This document shows positions 1 through 6,837 of a stretch of DNA of 11,934 nucleotides, one piece after another. The position numbers were made by a program, and so were the translations under genes. The notes below the pieces were generated by a model. It was not told where the DNA came from, did not search any database, and saw only the letters and a program-made list of their open reading frames with translations. Position 1 is the first letter of the stretch; every line of letters starts with the position of its first letter. The DNA is from Methylococcaceae bacterium UBA659 (lineage in GTDB: Bacteria; Pseudomonadota; Gammaproteobacteria; Methylococcales; Methylomonadaceae): contig DBNZ01000040.1 of NCBI GenBank assembly GCA_002299495.1, positions 1-11,934 of the forward strand. The letters run 5' to 3'.

Positions 1-87
1 ATAGACAACGGTTATAGCGTCCAGCGTAAGCGCTTCAACGGGGTTATTGCCGGCTTCATCGGTAGCCTGATGCCTACCCTGAGCCAC
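1..87 (-). pseudogene. Possible fragment of a bacterial Ig-like repeat protein
   Basis: Read on the minus strand, the bases from 87 down to the window edge are open for 29 codons and contain TDEAGNNPVEALTLDAITVV. This resembles the end of one bacterial Ig-like repeat (the ATDxAGN...LTLD pattern) seen in large repetitive surface proteins. An in-frame TAA at 88-90 lies directly upstream, so this is a broken piece, a frameshifted gene, or a short ORF using the GTG at 85-87. The resemblance is a judgement by eye over a short stretch. The plus strand is also open here (see the overlapping entry), and only one of the two can be real. Confidence 0.3.
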
Positions 88-123
88 TTAAACCCAGGTT
101 TTCAGGCTGTTGTCAATGGGTAA
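1..123 (+). CDS. Possible 3' end of an unidentified plus-strand gene (alternative reading)
   Basis: Frame 1 of the plus strand is open from the window edge for 40 codons and ends at TAA 121-123. I do not recognise the peptide, which begins IDNGYSVQRKRF and ends FQAVVNG. It may be the C-terminus of a gene cut by the window, or a chance open frame antisense to the Ig-like fragment annotated on the minus strand. The minus-strand reading looks more like a known protein family, so this entry is held at low confidence. Confidence 0.18.
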   Translation: MDNGYSVQRKRFNGVIAGFIGSLMPTLSHLNPGFQAVVNG

Positions 124-375
124 TTTCTACATCAGTTAATCATGCAGTCGTGGCACTCGAACCGCTAGTGACACTTTTAAAATACGTTCTTAGGCTGAAG
201 CTGTTTGAACTTTAGTGAGTTAATAGGGCTTTGATAGTTTTGCTTGAAATCGGCATTGGAAGATGTTGTCATTGACAGGCAACGTCATGATCCGTCAGGG
301 CGTGAGGTTGCATTTTATACACCACCAGACGCCGGGAACCTGCTCCGCGTTAGCGGCTTAGCCCAACCGCTCATT
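124..375. other. Gene-free stretch before the FUN14 gene
   Basis: I see no convincing gene, RNA or repeat here. A frame continuous with the FUN14 gene is open from a TTG at 244, but its 44 extra residues are polar and lack an ATG. They do not match the compact form of the family, so I treat them as untranslated leader. A TTGACA at 272-277 has no acceptable -10 box at the usual distance. Confidence 0.5.
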
Positions 376-720
376 ATGATTAGCCTTGAAAATAAATTTT
401 TTTCCTCGGATATTTTTTCCTCGGCATTTTTACTGGGCAATATTGGTGCCCCCTTTATCATCGGCCTGGCCGTCGGATACTTTGCCAAAAAAATGCTAAA
501 AATCGCCTTGTTGTTAGGTGGGGCGACGGTTGTCTCGCTGTTTGCCGCAGAATACTATGGAATCGTCCATATCAGCGATGCCGAATTACAAAATGCGGCG
601 TCAACGGCGACCCATGCCGTTAAATCCTCCGGGGATTTTTTACTGCAACGGTTATCAAGCATCACCACTAAGGGCGTAAGCGGTGCGGCGGGTTTCTTTG
701 CCGGTTTTAGATTGGGTTAA
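376..720 (+). CDS. FUN14-family small membrane protein
   Basis: The predicted protein has 114 residues. Hydrophobic segments lie at about residues 23-36 and 41-58, with a small-residue-rich segment near 100-113. The stretch GLAVGYFAKKMLKIALLLGG followed by AEYYGI is the FUN14 pattern: glycines in the first helix, a KK pair, then a hydrophobic helix ending in a tyrosine-rich turn. FUN14 proteins are small membrane proteins. The eukaryotic member FUNDC1 is a mitophagy receptor, while the bacterial members have no established role. I chose the ATG at 376 because it is the only in-frame ATG before the first helix and gives the usual bacterial length. A TTG at 244 would add 44 residues unlike the family. 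No strong Shine-Dalgarno precedes either start. The gene converges on lysR, and nothing nearby suggests a function. Confidence 0.72.
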   Translation: MISLENKFFSSDIFSSAFLLGNIGAPFIIGLAVGYFAKKMLKIALLLGGATVVSLFAAEYYGIVHISDAELQNAASTATHAVKSSGDFLLQRLSSITTKGVSGAAGFFAGFRLG

Positions 721-802
721 GCCAATATCTAATTAAAGACGGGGCGCATCTGTTTCGGATAATTTTAATGGCCGCCCGGCATTTCACAAGTCCACTAAGC
801 CA

Positions 803-824
803 CTAGGCTCAGGCTAGGCTCAGG
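803..824. repeat. Two tandem copies of an 11-bp unit
   Basis: CTAGGCTCAGG occurs twice without a gap (803-813 and 814-824), followed by a partial third copy (CTC). It lies directly beyond the lysR stop codon, in the convergent gap with the FUN14 gene. It looks like a slippage duplication, and no hairpin is formed. Confidence 0.75.
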
Positions 825-825
825 C

Positions 826-1707
826 TCACACATTGATTTTAATGTTTAATAATTGTGCGATCAGCGGATTGGGAATATGCCGTTTGACCGATACGGCATA
901 AAAGTTCTCAAAAATATTGGGCAAAACCAAATACTCCACAAGCTCCCCGGTTTTAAGTTCATCCTTTACCACCACTCCGGGCATCACCGCTAGAGCGCCG
1001 GCGTCCCTCGCTAATAACCGCAACATGGCCATGTCATCGGCTTCGGCAACGATATTGGGTTTAAACTGGCGCTGGGCGCAGAAACCATCAAAAGCGGAGC
1101 GAATCGGACTGTCGTTCACTGGCAAAACCCAACGTTGCGATTGGTATCGGTCGGAAAATTTTCGACTCAAACCTAACCCGGGCGGACCTATCACGGCAAT
1201 GGCTTGCCGGGCTAAGAGCTGGCACTGCCAAATCTGTTTGCCAGTGCCCCTCACTTCAATATTGGTCAAGGCCAAATCAAATTGATGCTCGGCTAAGGCG
1301 TTCAACAAATTAGTCTGCCCTCTGGCATGGAGGATGTATTTTACATCGGGCTTGCGTAGCAAAGGTTCGATGAAGCTTTCTATAAAATTGCGCGACATCG
1401 TTGAGAGCATGCCAATCCTTATTACCGGTTGCTCTGGCTGAATGCCCAGCGTGAGTAACGATTCAAGCTCTTCCCCTTTTTTAAATATTTCTTCGGCGTA
1501 AGAAAACGCCTGCCGCCCTACCTCGGTTAAGGCCAAGCAACGCCCTGTCCGGGTGAACAAGCTGACCTTCATGGCTTGCTCCAATTGTTTGATTTGCAAT
1601 GACAATGCCGATTGCGAAACATGTAACTGCCGGGCCGCCTGGGTCAGGTTGCCCTGTTTGGCGACCCGCCAAAAATAATACAAATGATGATAATTAAGTC
1701 GGCTCAT
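826..1707 (-). CDS. LysR-family transcriptional regulator (NhaR-like), divergent from the DAB operon
   Basis: The protein has 293 residues, the usual LysR length. It begins MSRLNYHHLYYFWRVAKQGN, the NhaR-like opening, and has a winged helix-turn-helix at about residues 19-43 (LTQAARQLHVSQSALSLQIK). A linker helix and a periplasmic-binding-protein-like effector domain follow from about residue 90 to the end. I chose the ATG at 1705-1707 because family members start just before the NYHHLYYFW motif. In-frame ATGs at 1735-1737 and 1756-1758 would add 10 or 17 residues, and the former would overlap the candidate LysR box. No start has a strong ribosome binding site. The gene is transcribed away from dabB across a gap of about 100 bases, the classic LysR arrangement, so control of dabBA-cysD and of itself is likely. 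The effector cannot be read from sequence. An inorganic-carbon-related signal is a reasonable guess by analogy with CbbR/CcmR-type regulators. Confidence 0.93.
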   Translation of the reverse strand: MSRLNYHHLYYFWRVAKQGNLTQAARQLHVSQSALSLQIKQLEQAMKVSLFTRTGRCLALTEVGRQAFSYAEEIFKKGEELESLLTLGIQPEQPVIRIGMLSTMSRNFIESFIEPLLRKPDVKYILHARGQTNLLNALAEHQFDLALTNIEVRGTGKQIWQCQLLARQAIAVIGPPGLGLSRKFSDRYQSQRWVLPVNDSPIRSAFDGFCAQRQFKPNIVAEADDMAMLRLLARDAGALAVMPGVVVKDELKTGELVEYLVLPNIFENFYAVSVKRHIPNPLIAQLLNIKINV

Positions 1708-1732
1708 CGTTCTATAAAAAAGAATGCTTAGT

Positions 1733-1745
1733 TGCATATTATGTA
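1733..1745. promoter_or_regulatory. Candidate LysR box between lysR and dabB
   Basis: TGCATATTATGTA fits the LysR consensus T-N11-A with an interrupted dyad: T, mismatch, CAT, ATT, ATG, mismatch, A. It is 62-74 bases upstream of the dabB start and 26 bases upstream of the preferred lysR start. This is where an activator site for dabB and an autoregulation site for lysR would be expected. Seen: the motif and its position. Inferred: that this regulator binds it. Confidence 0.45.
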
Positions 1746-1746
1746 T

Positions 1747-1775
1747 TTTAAAAAACAATAGCGGGGCTGTAAAAT
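1747..1775 (+). promoter_or_regulatory. Possible promoter of dabB
   Basis: TTTAAA (1747-1752) and TAAAAT (1770-1775) are 17 bases apart, each a partial match to sigma-70 boxes. The -10 box sits in the loop of a small dyad, CGGGGC (1762-1767) with GTCCCG (1777-1782), pairing with one G-U. A weak -35 box beside a LysR-box candidate would fit an activator-dependent promoter. Confidence 0.35.
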
Positions 1776-1793
1776 AGTCCCGTCAATAATCTA

Positions 1794-1799
1794 AAGGGG
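1794..1799 (+). promoter_or_regulatory. Ribosome binding site of dabB
   Basis: AAGGGG lies 7 bases before the ATG at 1807. A second in-frame ATG at 1813 would be 13 bases away, so this site favours the first ATG. Confidence 0.6.
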
Positions 1800-1806
1800 T
1801 TTCATA

Positions 1807-3360
1807 ATGTTCATGGATCATTTACTGGCTTTGGTATGGATCGCCATCGTTTGCTTACCGCTGATGGCCGCATTTTGCAGCGGTTTTTCCCAACGTTGGC
1901 GGATAGCCGGGCGGTTGATCGGCGGCGGCTTGTTGGTCAGCGTGTTGGCTTTGCTGGGCATATTGCTGGACGAAAATCATGGCGCCGGGCTGTGGGTTTT
2001 TTATTTCACGCCACTTAAGGCGGCTGTGCTGGTGTTAATCCAGTTCATCGCTTTGGTCGTCTTACGTTATGCACAGTCAAACTTCACCGGCGACCCCGAC
2101 GACCGGCGGTTTCTCCTCTGGTTGATGCTGACCGTTTTCTCCGTGACAGTCACGGTGGGCAGCGACCACTTGCTGGCCTTTTGGTTTTCTTGGGTGGGCA
2201 TTAGCGTAACCCTGCATCAACTGTTGATGTTTTATCCCGACCGCCCTAGAGCGGCTTTGGCGGCCCATAAAAAGTTTATTCTGGCCAGGCTGTCCGAAAT
2301 ACTTCTGGCCTTTTCGTTTGGCTTGCTTTATCTGGCGCACCATAGTTTTTCCATCAGCACGATTTTATCCCACTATCCAATGGCTTCCTTCGGCTGGCAA
2401 CAACAGGCCGCGGCCGTGCTGCTGGCCCTTGTGGCGTTGATCAAATGCGCGCAATTGCCGTTGCACGGCTGGTTGATCCAAGTCGTTGAAGCGCCCACGC
2501 CGGTGTCCAGCTTGTTGCATGCGGGGGTGGTGAACATGGGGGGGTACTTGCTCATCTTGTTTGCGCCGTTATTCAACCAGTCTGGGCCGGCAAGATGGCT
2601 GGTGCTGGTGGTGGCCGGTTTCTCCACCGTGCTGGCGGCGCTCATCATGATGACCCGGGTGAGCATTAAAGTCAGGCTGGCTTGGTCGACTACCGCGCAA
2701 ATGGGGCTTATGCTGCTGGAATGTGCGTTAGGTCTTTACTCCCTCGCTTTGCTACACCTAATGGCGCATTCCTGTTACAAGGCCCATGCTTTCCTCGATT
2801 CGGGCAATGCCGTAAACGCCTTGCTCGAACGGGAATTGGTCGGGGTCAGGCTCCCTAGCTTAAAGGCTTGGTTAGTATCCATTTTCATCAGTTTGGCCTT
2901 GGTATCCGAGGCCATCATGCTGTTTGGGGCCAATTTGCCGTTAACCCCTTTGCCGTTAACCCCGTGGTTGCTGGTCGGCATCGCTGTTGCCCAGGCCTTG
3001 GCCTTCTATTTTAACGAAGCAACCCAGGCGTTGCTTGACAAGGGCTTGGCCAAAGTATTTTTGTTGCTATTGAGCTATGTCTTGGCCGAAGCCGCCAGTA
3101 CGGTTTTATTGGCGGATATCCCCTACACCTACGACATGGTCGCCGACTATTGGTTAGGGTTGTTATTCCTCAGCCTGTCCGCCGTTTACTTGATTTTGCA
3201 ATACCACCCGTCCCACCCTTTGGCGCGACGCCTGTTCATCGCGTTAAATGCGGGCCTTTACCTTGATGAATGGGCGACCCGTCTAACATTGGAGTTTTGG
3301 CCCGTGCATTTGCCCAGAACCAAAAAACATTCTGTTTCCTTGCCATCGGAGATCGCATAA
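1807..3360 (+). CDS. dabB: DabB, membrane subunit of the DAB inorganic-carbon pump
   Basis: The protein has 517 residues, almost all in hydrophobic helices (roughly 12-14 membrane spans), and belongs to the proton-conducting transporter family shared with NuoL and MrpA. The core motif at about 207-250 reads LALVALIKCAQLPLHGWL then EAPTPVSSLLHAGVVN. It holds the lysine (K213) and histidine (H220) that line the ion path in complex I antiporter-like subunits. The position of the TM5 glutamate of NuoL is a valine here (SWVGIS, V130). In DAB complexes this subunit passes H+ or Na+ down its gradient to energise one-way CO2-to-bicarbonate conversion by DabA. No other complex I or Mrp subunit gene is nearby, and dabA follows with no gap, which rules out a plain NADH dehydrogenase. 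Automated pipelines often label it NADH-quinone oxidoreductase subunit L. Confidence 0.93.
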   Translation: MFMDHLLALVWIAIVCLPLMAAFCSGFSQRWRIAGRLIGGGLLVSVLALLGILLDENHGAGLWVFYFTPLKAAVLVLIQFIALVVLRYAQSNFTGDPDDRRFLLWLMLTVFSVTVTVGSDHLLAFWFSWVGISVTLHQLLMFYPDRPRAALAAHKKFILARLSEILLAFSFGLLYLAHHSFSISTILSHYPMASFGWQQQAAAVLLALVALIKCAQLPLHGWLIQVVEAPTPVSSLLHAGVVNMGGYLLILFAPLFNQSGPARWLVLVVAGFSTVLAALIMMTRVSIKVRLAWSTTAQMGLMLLECALGLYSLALLHLMAHSCYKAHAFLDSGNAVNALLERELVGVRLPSLKAWLVSIFISLALVSEAIMLFGANLPLTPLPLTPWLLVGIAVAQALAFYFNEATQALLDKGLAKVFLLLLSYVLAEAASTVLLADIPYTYDMVADYWLGLLFLSLSAVYLILQYHPSHPLARRLFIALNAGLYLDEWATRLTLEFWPVHLPRTKKHSVSLPSEIA

Positions 3361-5805
3361 ATGATTCAGCTACAAGAACATAATGACCTTAGCGGGTCAT
3401 TGCTACAGGCGGTAAGACAGGCATGCCAACGCATTGCGCCCAGTTGGCCTTTGGATAAGACGATTGCGGTCAATCCTTGGTGGCAACTGCGCCAGCAACC
3501 CATGCCCGATGTGGCCGCGTCTTTGGCCGCGTTAGGGCGGGTTAACTGCCTGATGCCGCAAGCCTATTACGGTGCGCTGTGGCAACGCCAGATAAAACCG
3601 GAACATCTGTCTTATGCGGCGCAGGAGCTCGATGTCGACGCCAGCGTTTCCGATTTGGTGTCCTACCTAGACACGCCTAAGCCCACTGACCATTGGCTGA
3701 ATGTCAGCGACTGGTTGGATGCACATCCCGCCCCGCGCCATAAAATGGCTTGGCACGATGAAATAACTCAACAAATCAGCCAGTTCTGCGCTCTTTTTTA
3801 TCAATATCCGCAGTGGATGCAGCACACTCAAGACACAGAAAATGATTTCTACCGAAATTGGTTGACGGTCATCCGGCAAGATCGGGGAGTAGAAATACTG
3901 ACCGCCGAAGTCAAGTTGCAGCCGTTGTTTCTCACTTTACCCGAAACGGCTGGCCAGGTTTTTCAAAATGCTTACGCCGCGCTTTGTCCAGCCGGAACCC
4001 GCCCTGAGTGGTTCGCCGACTATTGCTTTGCGTTATTGTTGGACATTCATGGCTGGGCGTCTTGGGCCGGGTATCTTGCTTGGCAAGATAATTTTGACGG
4101 CCGTGCCAACCACATGGTTGAACAATTGCTGGCCGTGAGAATGGCATGGGATTGGGTGTTGTGGCGGCACACCGAATCTGAACATCCAGAAACCTTCGAG
4201 ACCCTTAGAGAGCAATTTTCCAGCCAATTCGCAAACCTTGAAACGCTGCGTTCCCAATGGCGTAATGCACAACGCCACTTATGGGTCTGGCAACGGGCAT
4301 TGGAATTTTCTTACCAATTTCCGTTGCAACAGAAACTGCTGCCCCACCCTAGCGGCGATACCCTAACGCCCAGGTTACAGGCGTTCTTTTGTATTGATGT
4401 GCGTTCCGAACCGTTCAGGAGGGCCCTAGAAGCACAAAACCCCGCTATCCAAACGTACGGGTTTGCTGGTTTTTTTGGCTTGATGATCGACTATGCGCCA
4501 ACCGGCGACGGTTATGTCAGGCCGCAATTGCCCGGTTTGTTAAAAGCTTCAATCCGGGCGGCCCCTGTGGACGCTCATGACAATATGAGCAAATCCGTGA
4601 ATAAAACAAAAAACCAAGCATTTTGGCAAATAGCCGACGATGCCAGCCCTTCCATTTTTGGCTTGGTGGAAGCCAAAGGCATATGGAAGGCATTCGATTT
4701 ACTGAAAAATAGTTTTTTCCCCGACCTCCCCCGACACGGCATAAACCAAATCAGCCATGACGGGGATTGGCAGCTGGTGCGTCAGGGCAGCCCGATAAGT
4801 CTTGCCGAGCAAGCCGAGTTGGCGGCGGGCATTTTGGGGGCGATGGGTCTTACGGATCATTTTGCCGAAACCGTTCTCCTAGTAGGTCACGGTAGCTGTA
4901 CGGCCAACAACCCGCAAGCCGCTGGCCTGGACTGTGGCGCATGTGGCGGGCAAACCGGCGAAATCAATGCCAAGGTGCTGGCGCAATTGCTTAACGAGGT
5001 TACGGTAAGGGCGGAGCTAAGCAAGCACGCCATTGACATCCCCCCGCAAACCCGATTCATCGCGTGCCTGCATAACACGACCACCGATGAAATTAGCTGT
5101 TTCGGCCACACCGATTACAGCCAACACGAGTGGCATGCTTGGCTGGTCGAAGCCAGCCAATTGGCGCGGGAGCGAAGGCTGGTCGGCTTACGCACGGAAT
5201 CAGAAACGGATAGCTCGGTCGCAGCGTTTTATCACCAAAAATCCCATGACTGGGGCCAAGTTCGGCCGGAATGGGGGTTGGCCAACAACGCCGCCTTTAT
5301 CGCAGCGCCTAGGGCGCGGACCCGCCATCTTGACCTTGAAGGTCGCTGCTTTCTGCACGACTACCAATGGCAGGCGGACCCGGATTATAAAACCTTAGAG
5401 CTGATCATGACCGCCCCGATGGTGGTCATTAATTGGATTAACCTCCAATACTACGCATCGGTCACAGACAACCTAAAATATGGCAGTGGAAACAAGATGT
5501 TGCACAACGTCGTTGGCGGTAATATCGGGGTTTTTGAAGGCAACGGGGGCGATTTGCGTATCGGCTTGGCCTTGCAATCGTTGCATGACGGTCGGGAATG
5601 GCGGCACCAACCGATACGGATGAGCGTTTATATCGTGGCACCTAGAGAAGCCATAGCCACGATCATCGACCGGCATGAAGCCGTTGCGGACTTGATCAAT
5701 AACGAGTGGTTGTTTTTATTCCAATTAGACGATGCCGCCGCAAGCATTTGGCAATACCAGCAGGGCCAATGGCGGCAATCCCTGGCCATGGGAGGCGCAG
5801 CATGA
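3361..5805 (+). CDS. dabA: DabA, zinc-binding carbonic-anhydrase-like subunit of the DAB pump (DUF2309)
   Basis: The protein has 814 residues and is soluble or peripheral, with no signal peptide. It carries the DabA metal site: FFCIDVRSEPFRR gives C344 and D346, VGHGSCTANNP gives H510, and GLDCGACGG gives C525. In the characterised Halothiobacillus neapolitanus DabA2 the ligands, as I recall them, are C351, D353, H524 and C539. The C-x-D pair and the 15-residue H-to-C spacing are therefore conserved. The established role is hydration of CO2 to bicarbonate on the cytoplasmic face, driven through DabB, so that bicarbonate accumulates. The ATG follows the dabB stop directly, with GGAG at 3348-3351 as ribosome binding site. 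The 3' end overlaps cysD by ATGA. No frameshift or missing ligand is seen. Older annotations call it DUF2309 or UPF0753. Confidence 0.95.
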   Translation: MIQLQEHNDLSGSLLQAVRQACQRIAPSWPLDKTIAVNPWWQLRQQPMPDVAASLAALGRVNCLMPQAYYGALWQRQIKPEHLSYAAQELDVDASVSDLVSYLDTPKPTDHWLNVSDWLDAHPAPRHKMAWHDEITQQISQFCALFYQYPQWMQHTQDTENDFYRNWLTVIRQDRGVEILTAEVKLQPLFLTLPETAGQVFQNAYAALCPAGTRPEWFADYCFALLLDIHGWASWAGYLAWQDNFDGRANHMVEQLLAVRMAWDWVLWRHTESEHPETFETLREQFSSQFANLETLRSQWRNAQRHLWVWQRALEFSYQFPLQQKLLPHPSGDTLTPRLQAFFCIDVRSEPFRRALEAQNPAIQTYGFAGFFGLMIDYAPTGDGYVRPQLPGLLKASIRAAPVDAHDNMSKSVNKTKNQAFWQIADDASPSIFGLVEAKGIWKAFDLLKNSFFPDLPRHGINQISHDGDWQLVRQGSPISLAEQAELAAGILGAMGLTDHFAETVLLVGHGSCTANNPQAAGLDCGACGGQTGEINAKVLAQLLNEVTVRAELSKHAIDIPPQTRFIACLHNTTTDEISCFGHTDYSQHEWHAWLVEASQLARERRLVGLRTESETDSSVAAFYHQKSHDWGQVRPEWGLANNAAFIAAPRARTRHLDLEGRCFLHDYQWQADPDYKTLELIMTAPMVVINWINLQYYASVTDNLKYGSGNKMLHNVVGGNIGVFEGNGGDLRIGLALQSLHDGREWRHQPIRMSVYIVAPREAIATIIDRHEAVADLINNEWLFLFQLDDAAASIWQYQQGQWRQSLAMGGAA
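5791..5795 (+). promoter_or_regulatory. Ribosome binding site of cysD inside dabA
   Basis: GGAGG lies 6 bases before the ATG at 5802 and within the last codons of dabA. With the ATGA stop/start overlap it fixes the cysD start and implies translational coupling to dabA. Confidence 0.75.
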
Positions 5806-6722
5806 ACCGCTTGACCTCGTTGCAACAACTGGAAGCGGAATCCATTTATATCATCCGCGAAGTGGCCGCTGGTTTTGAAAAACCCTGCCTGTTTTACTCG
5901 ATCGGCAAGGATTCGACGGTGATGCTGCACCTGGCCAGAAAAGCCTTTTGGCCGGCCGAGGTGCCGTTTACCTTGTTGCACGTCGATACCACCTGGGAAT
6001 TTGCCGAAATGGCGGTGTTCCGCGACCAATTGGCGGAAAAACATAACTTGCGCCTAATCGTGCATATCAACGAGCAAGCGCTGGCCGAAGGCATCCATCC
6101 GATTAGCTCAGGTTCCGTCAAATACAACGACCACATGAAAACACTGGCGCTGAAACAGGCCATGAATTTGTACAAATTTGACGCCGCGCTGGGGGGGGCT
6201 AGGCGCGATGAAGAAAAATCGCGGGCCAAGGAAAGGATATTTTCGGTGCGTGACGCTTATCACGGCTGGGACCCTAAAAACCAGCGCCCGGAATTATGGC
6301 AAGTCTTTAATACTGAAATACAACGCGGCGAATCCGTGCGGGTTTTCCCGCTCTCCAATTGGACGGAATTGGACATCTGGCAATACATCATGCTGGAAAA
6401 TATCGAGCTGGTTTCCTTGTACTTTTCCGCCCCCCGGCTGAGCTGGATCGATAACGCTACGGGACAAGTCTTTGCCTTGGACGATGAGCGCATGCTGCCG
6501 TTTTTATCGCCCGAGGAGCAAAGTTCCATTGCCCGCCGCGCCATCCGTTTCCGTACCTTAGGTTGCTATCCCCAGACCGGCGCCGTATTGAGCGAGGCCA
6601 ACTCTGTCGCCGACATCGTGCAAGAGCTGCTGCTGGCCAAAAACAGCGAGCGCGAAGGCAGGACCATTGACAAAGACCAGGCCGGTTCGATGGAAAAAAA
6701 GAAACGGGAGGGTTATTTCTAA
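5802..6722 (+). CDS. cysD: CysD, sulfate adenylyltransferase (ATP sulfurylase) subunit 2
   Basis: The protein has 306 residues, close to the usual length of just over 300. The PP-loop YSIGKDS (32-38) binds ATP. HVDTTWEF (60-67), GGARRDEEKSRAKER (131-145), FPLSNWTELDIWQ (182-194) and the ending DQAGSMEKKKREGYF are all diagnostic of CysD. With the GTPase CysN it makes adenosine 5'-phosphosulfate from sulfate and ATP in the cytoplasm, the first step of assimilation. Every signature residue I can check is present, so the gene looks active. The context is odd. It overlaps dabA by four bases and belongs to the DAB operon, and no cysN, cysC or cysH follows. Its partner must be elsewhere in the genome, be lost, or be bypassed. 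It may also be a paralogue with a modified role. Confidence 0.93.
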   Translation: MNRLTSLQQLEAESIYIIREVAAGFEKPCLFYSIGKDSTVMLHLARKAFWPAEVPFTLLHVDTTWEFAEMAVFRDQLAEKHNLRLIVHINEQALAEGIHPISSGSVKYNDHMKTLALKQAMNLYKFDAALGGARRDEEKSRAKERIFSVRDAYHGWDPKNQRPELWQVFNTEIQRGESVRVFPLSNWTELDIWQYIMLENIELVSLYFSAPRLSWIDNATGQVFALDDERMLPFLSPEEQSSIARRAIRFRTLGCYPQTGAVLSEANSVADIVQELLLAKNSEREGRTIDKDQAGSMEKKKREGYF

Positions 6723-6751
6723 TGACCAGCCAGGCGGTGGTTGAAAGCTAG
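6722..6751 (+). pseudogene. Nine-codon ORF in the cysN position; possible remnant start of cysN
   Basis: ATG at 6722-6724 overlaps the cysD stop (TAATG), the arrangement expected for a coupled second subunit gene. It reads MTSQAVVES and stops at TAG 6749-6751. No CysN sequence (such as the P-loop GSVDDGKST) appears downstream in any frame. It may be what remains after deletion of cysN, or simply chance. Confidence 0.25.
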
Positions 6752-6767
6752 CGGTTTTGTGTAAAAT
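6741..6767 (+). promoter_or_regulatory. Possible promoter of the DUF6671 gene
   Basis: TTGAAA (6741-6746) and TAAAAT (6762-6767) resemble sigma-70 boxes with a 15-base spacer, shorter than the preferred 17. It lies 64 bases before the ATG at 6831. It is the only promoter-like pair I see in this gap. Confidence 0.3.
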
Positions 6768-6774
6768 TAGCGGC

Positions 6775-6837
6775 ATGATAAAAAAGACCCGCACTTTATG
6801 CACACATATAACGTGGCCGTTGCCCATTAAATGCTAA
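6775..6837 (+). CDS. Possible 20-residue leader ORF overlapping the DUF6671 start
   Basis: An ATG at 6775 opens 20 codons (MIKKTRTLCTHITWPLPIKC) ending at TAA 6835-6837. Its stop overlaps the next gene's ATG at 6831 in another frame. The downstream gene has no visible Shine-Dalgarno, so coupling to this ORF is conceivable. It has only a weak ribosome binding site itself and may not be translated. Confidence 0.15.
   Translation: MIKKTRTLCTHITWPLPIKC

Noticed and set aside
272..277. Perfect TTGACA as a -35 box for the FUN14 gene
   Set aside because: No acceptable -10 box is found 16-18 bases downstream. The nearest TATA-like sequence is 38 bases away.
244..375. 44-codon extension of the FUN14 gene from a TTG start
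   Set aside because: The residues are unlike the family, there is no ribosome binding site, and the ATG at 376 gives the normal compact length.
1807..3360. Annotation as NADH dehydrogenase subunit L or an Mrp antiporter subunit
   Set aside because: No other complex I or Mrp gene is present, and the gene abuts dabA. The pair is diagnostic of a DAB complex.
5628..6044. Minus-strand open frame of 138 codons across the dabA-cysD junction
   Set aside because: It lies antisense to two well-supported genes and has no recognisable features.
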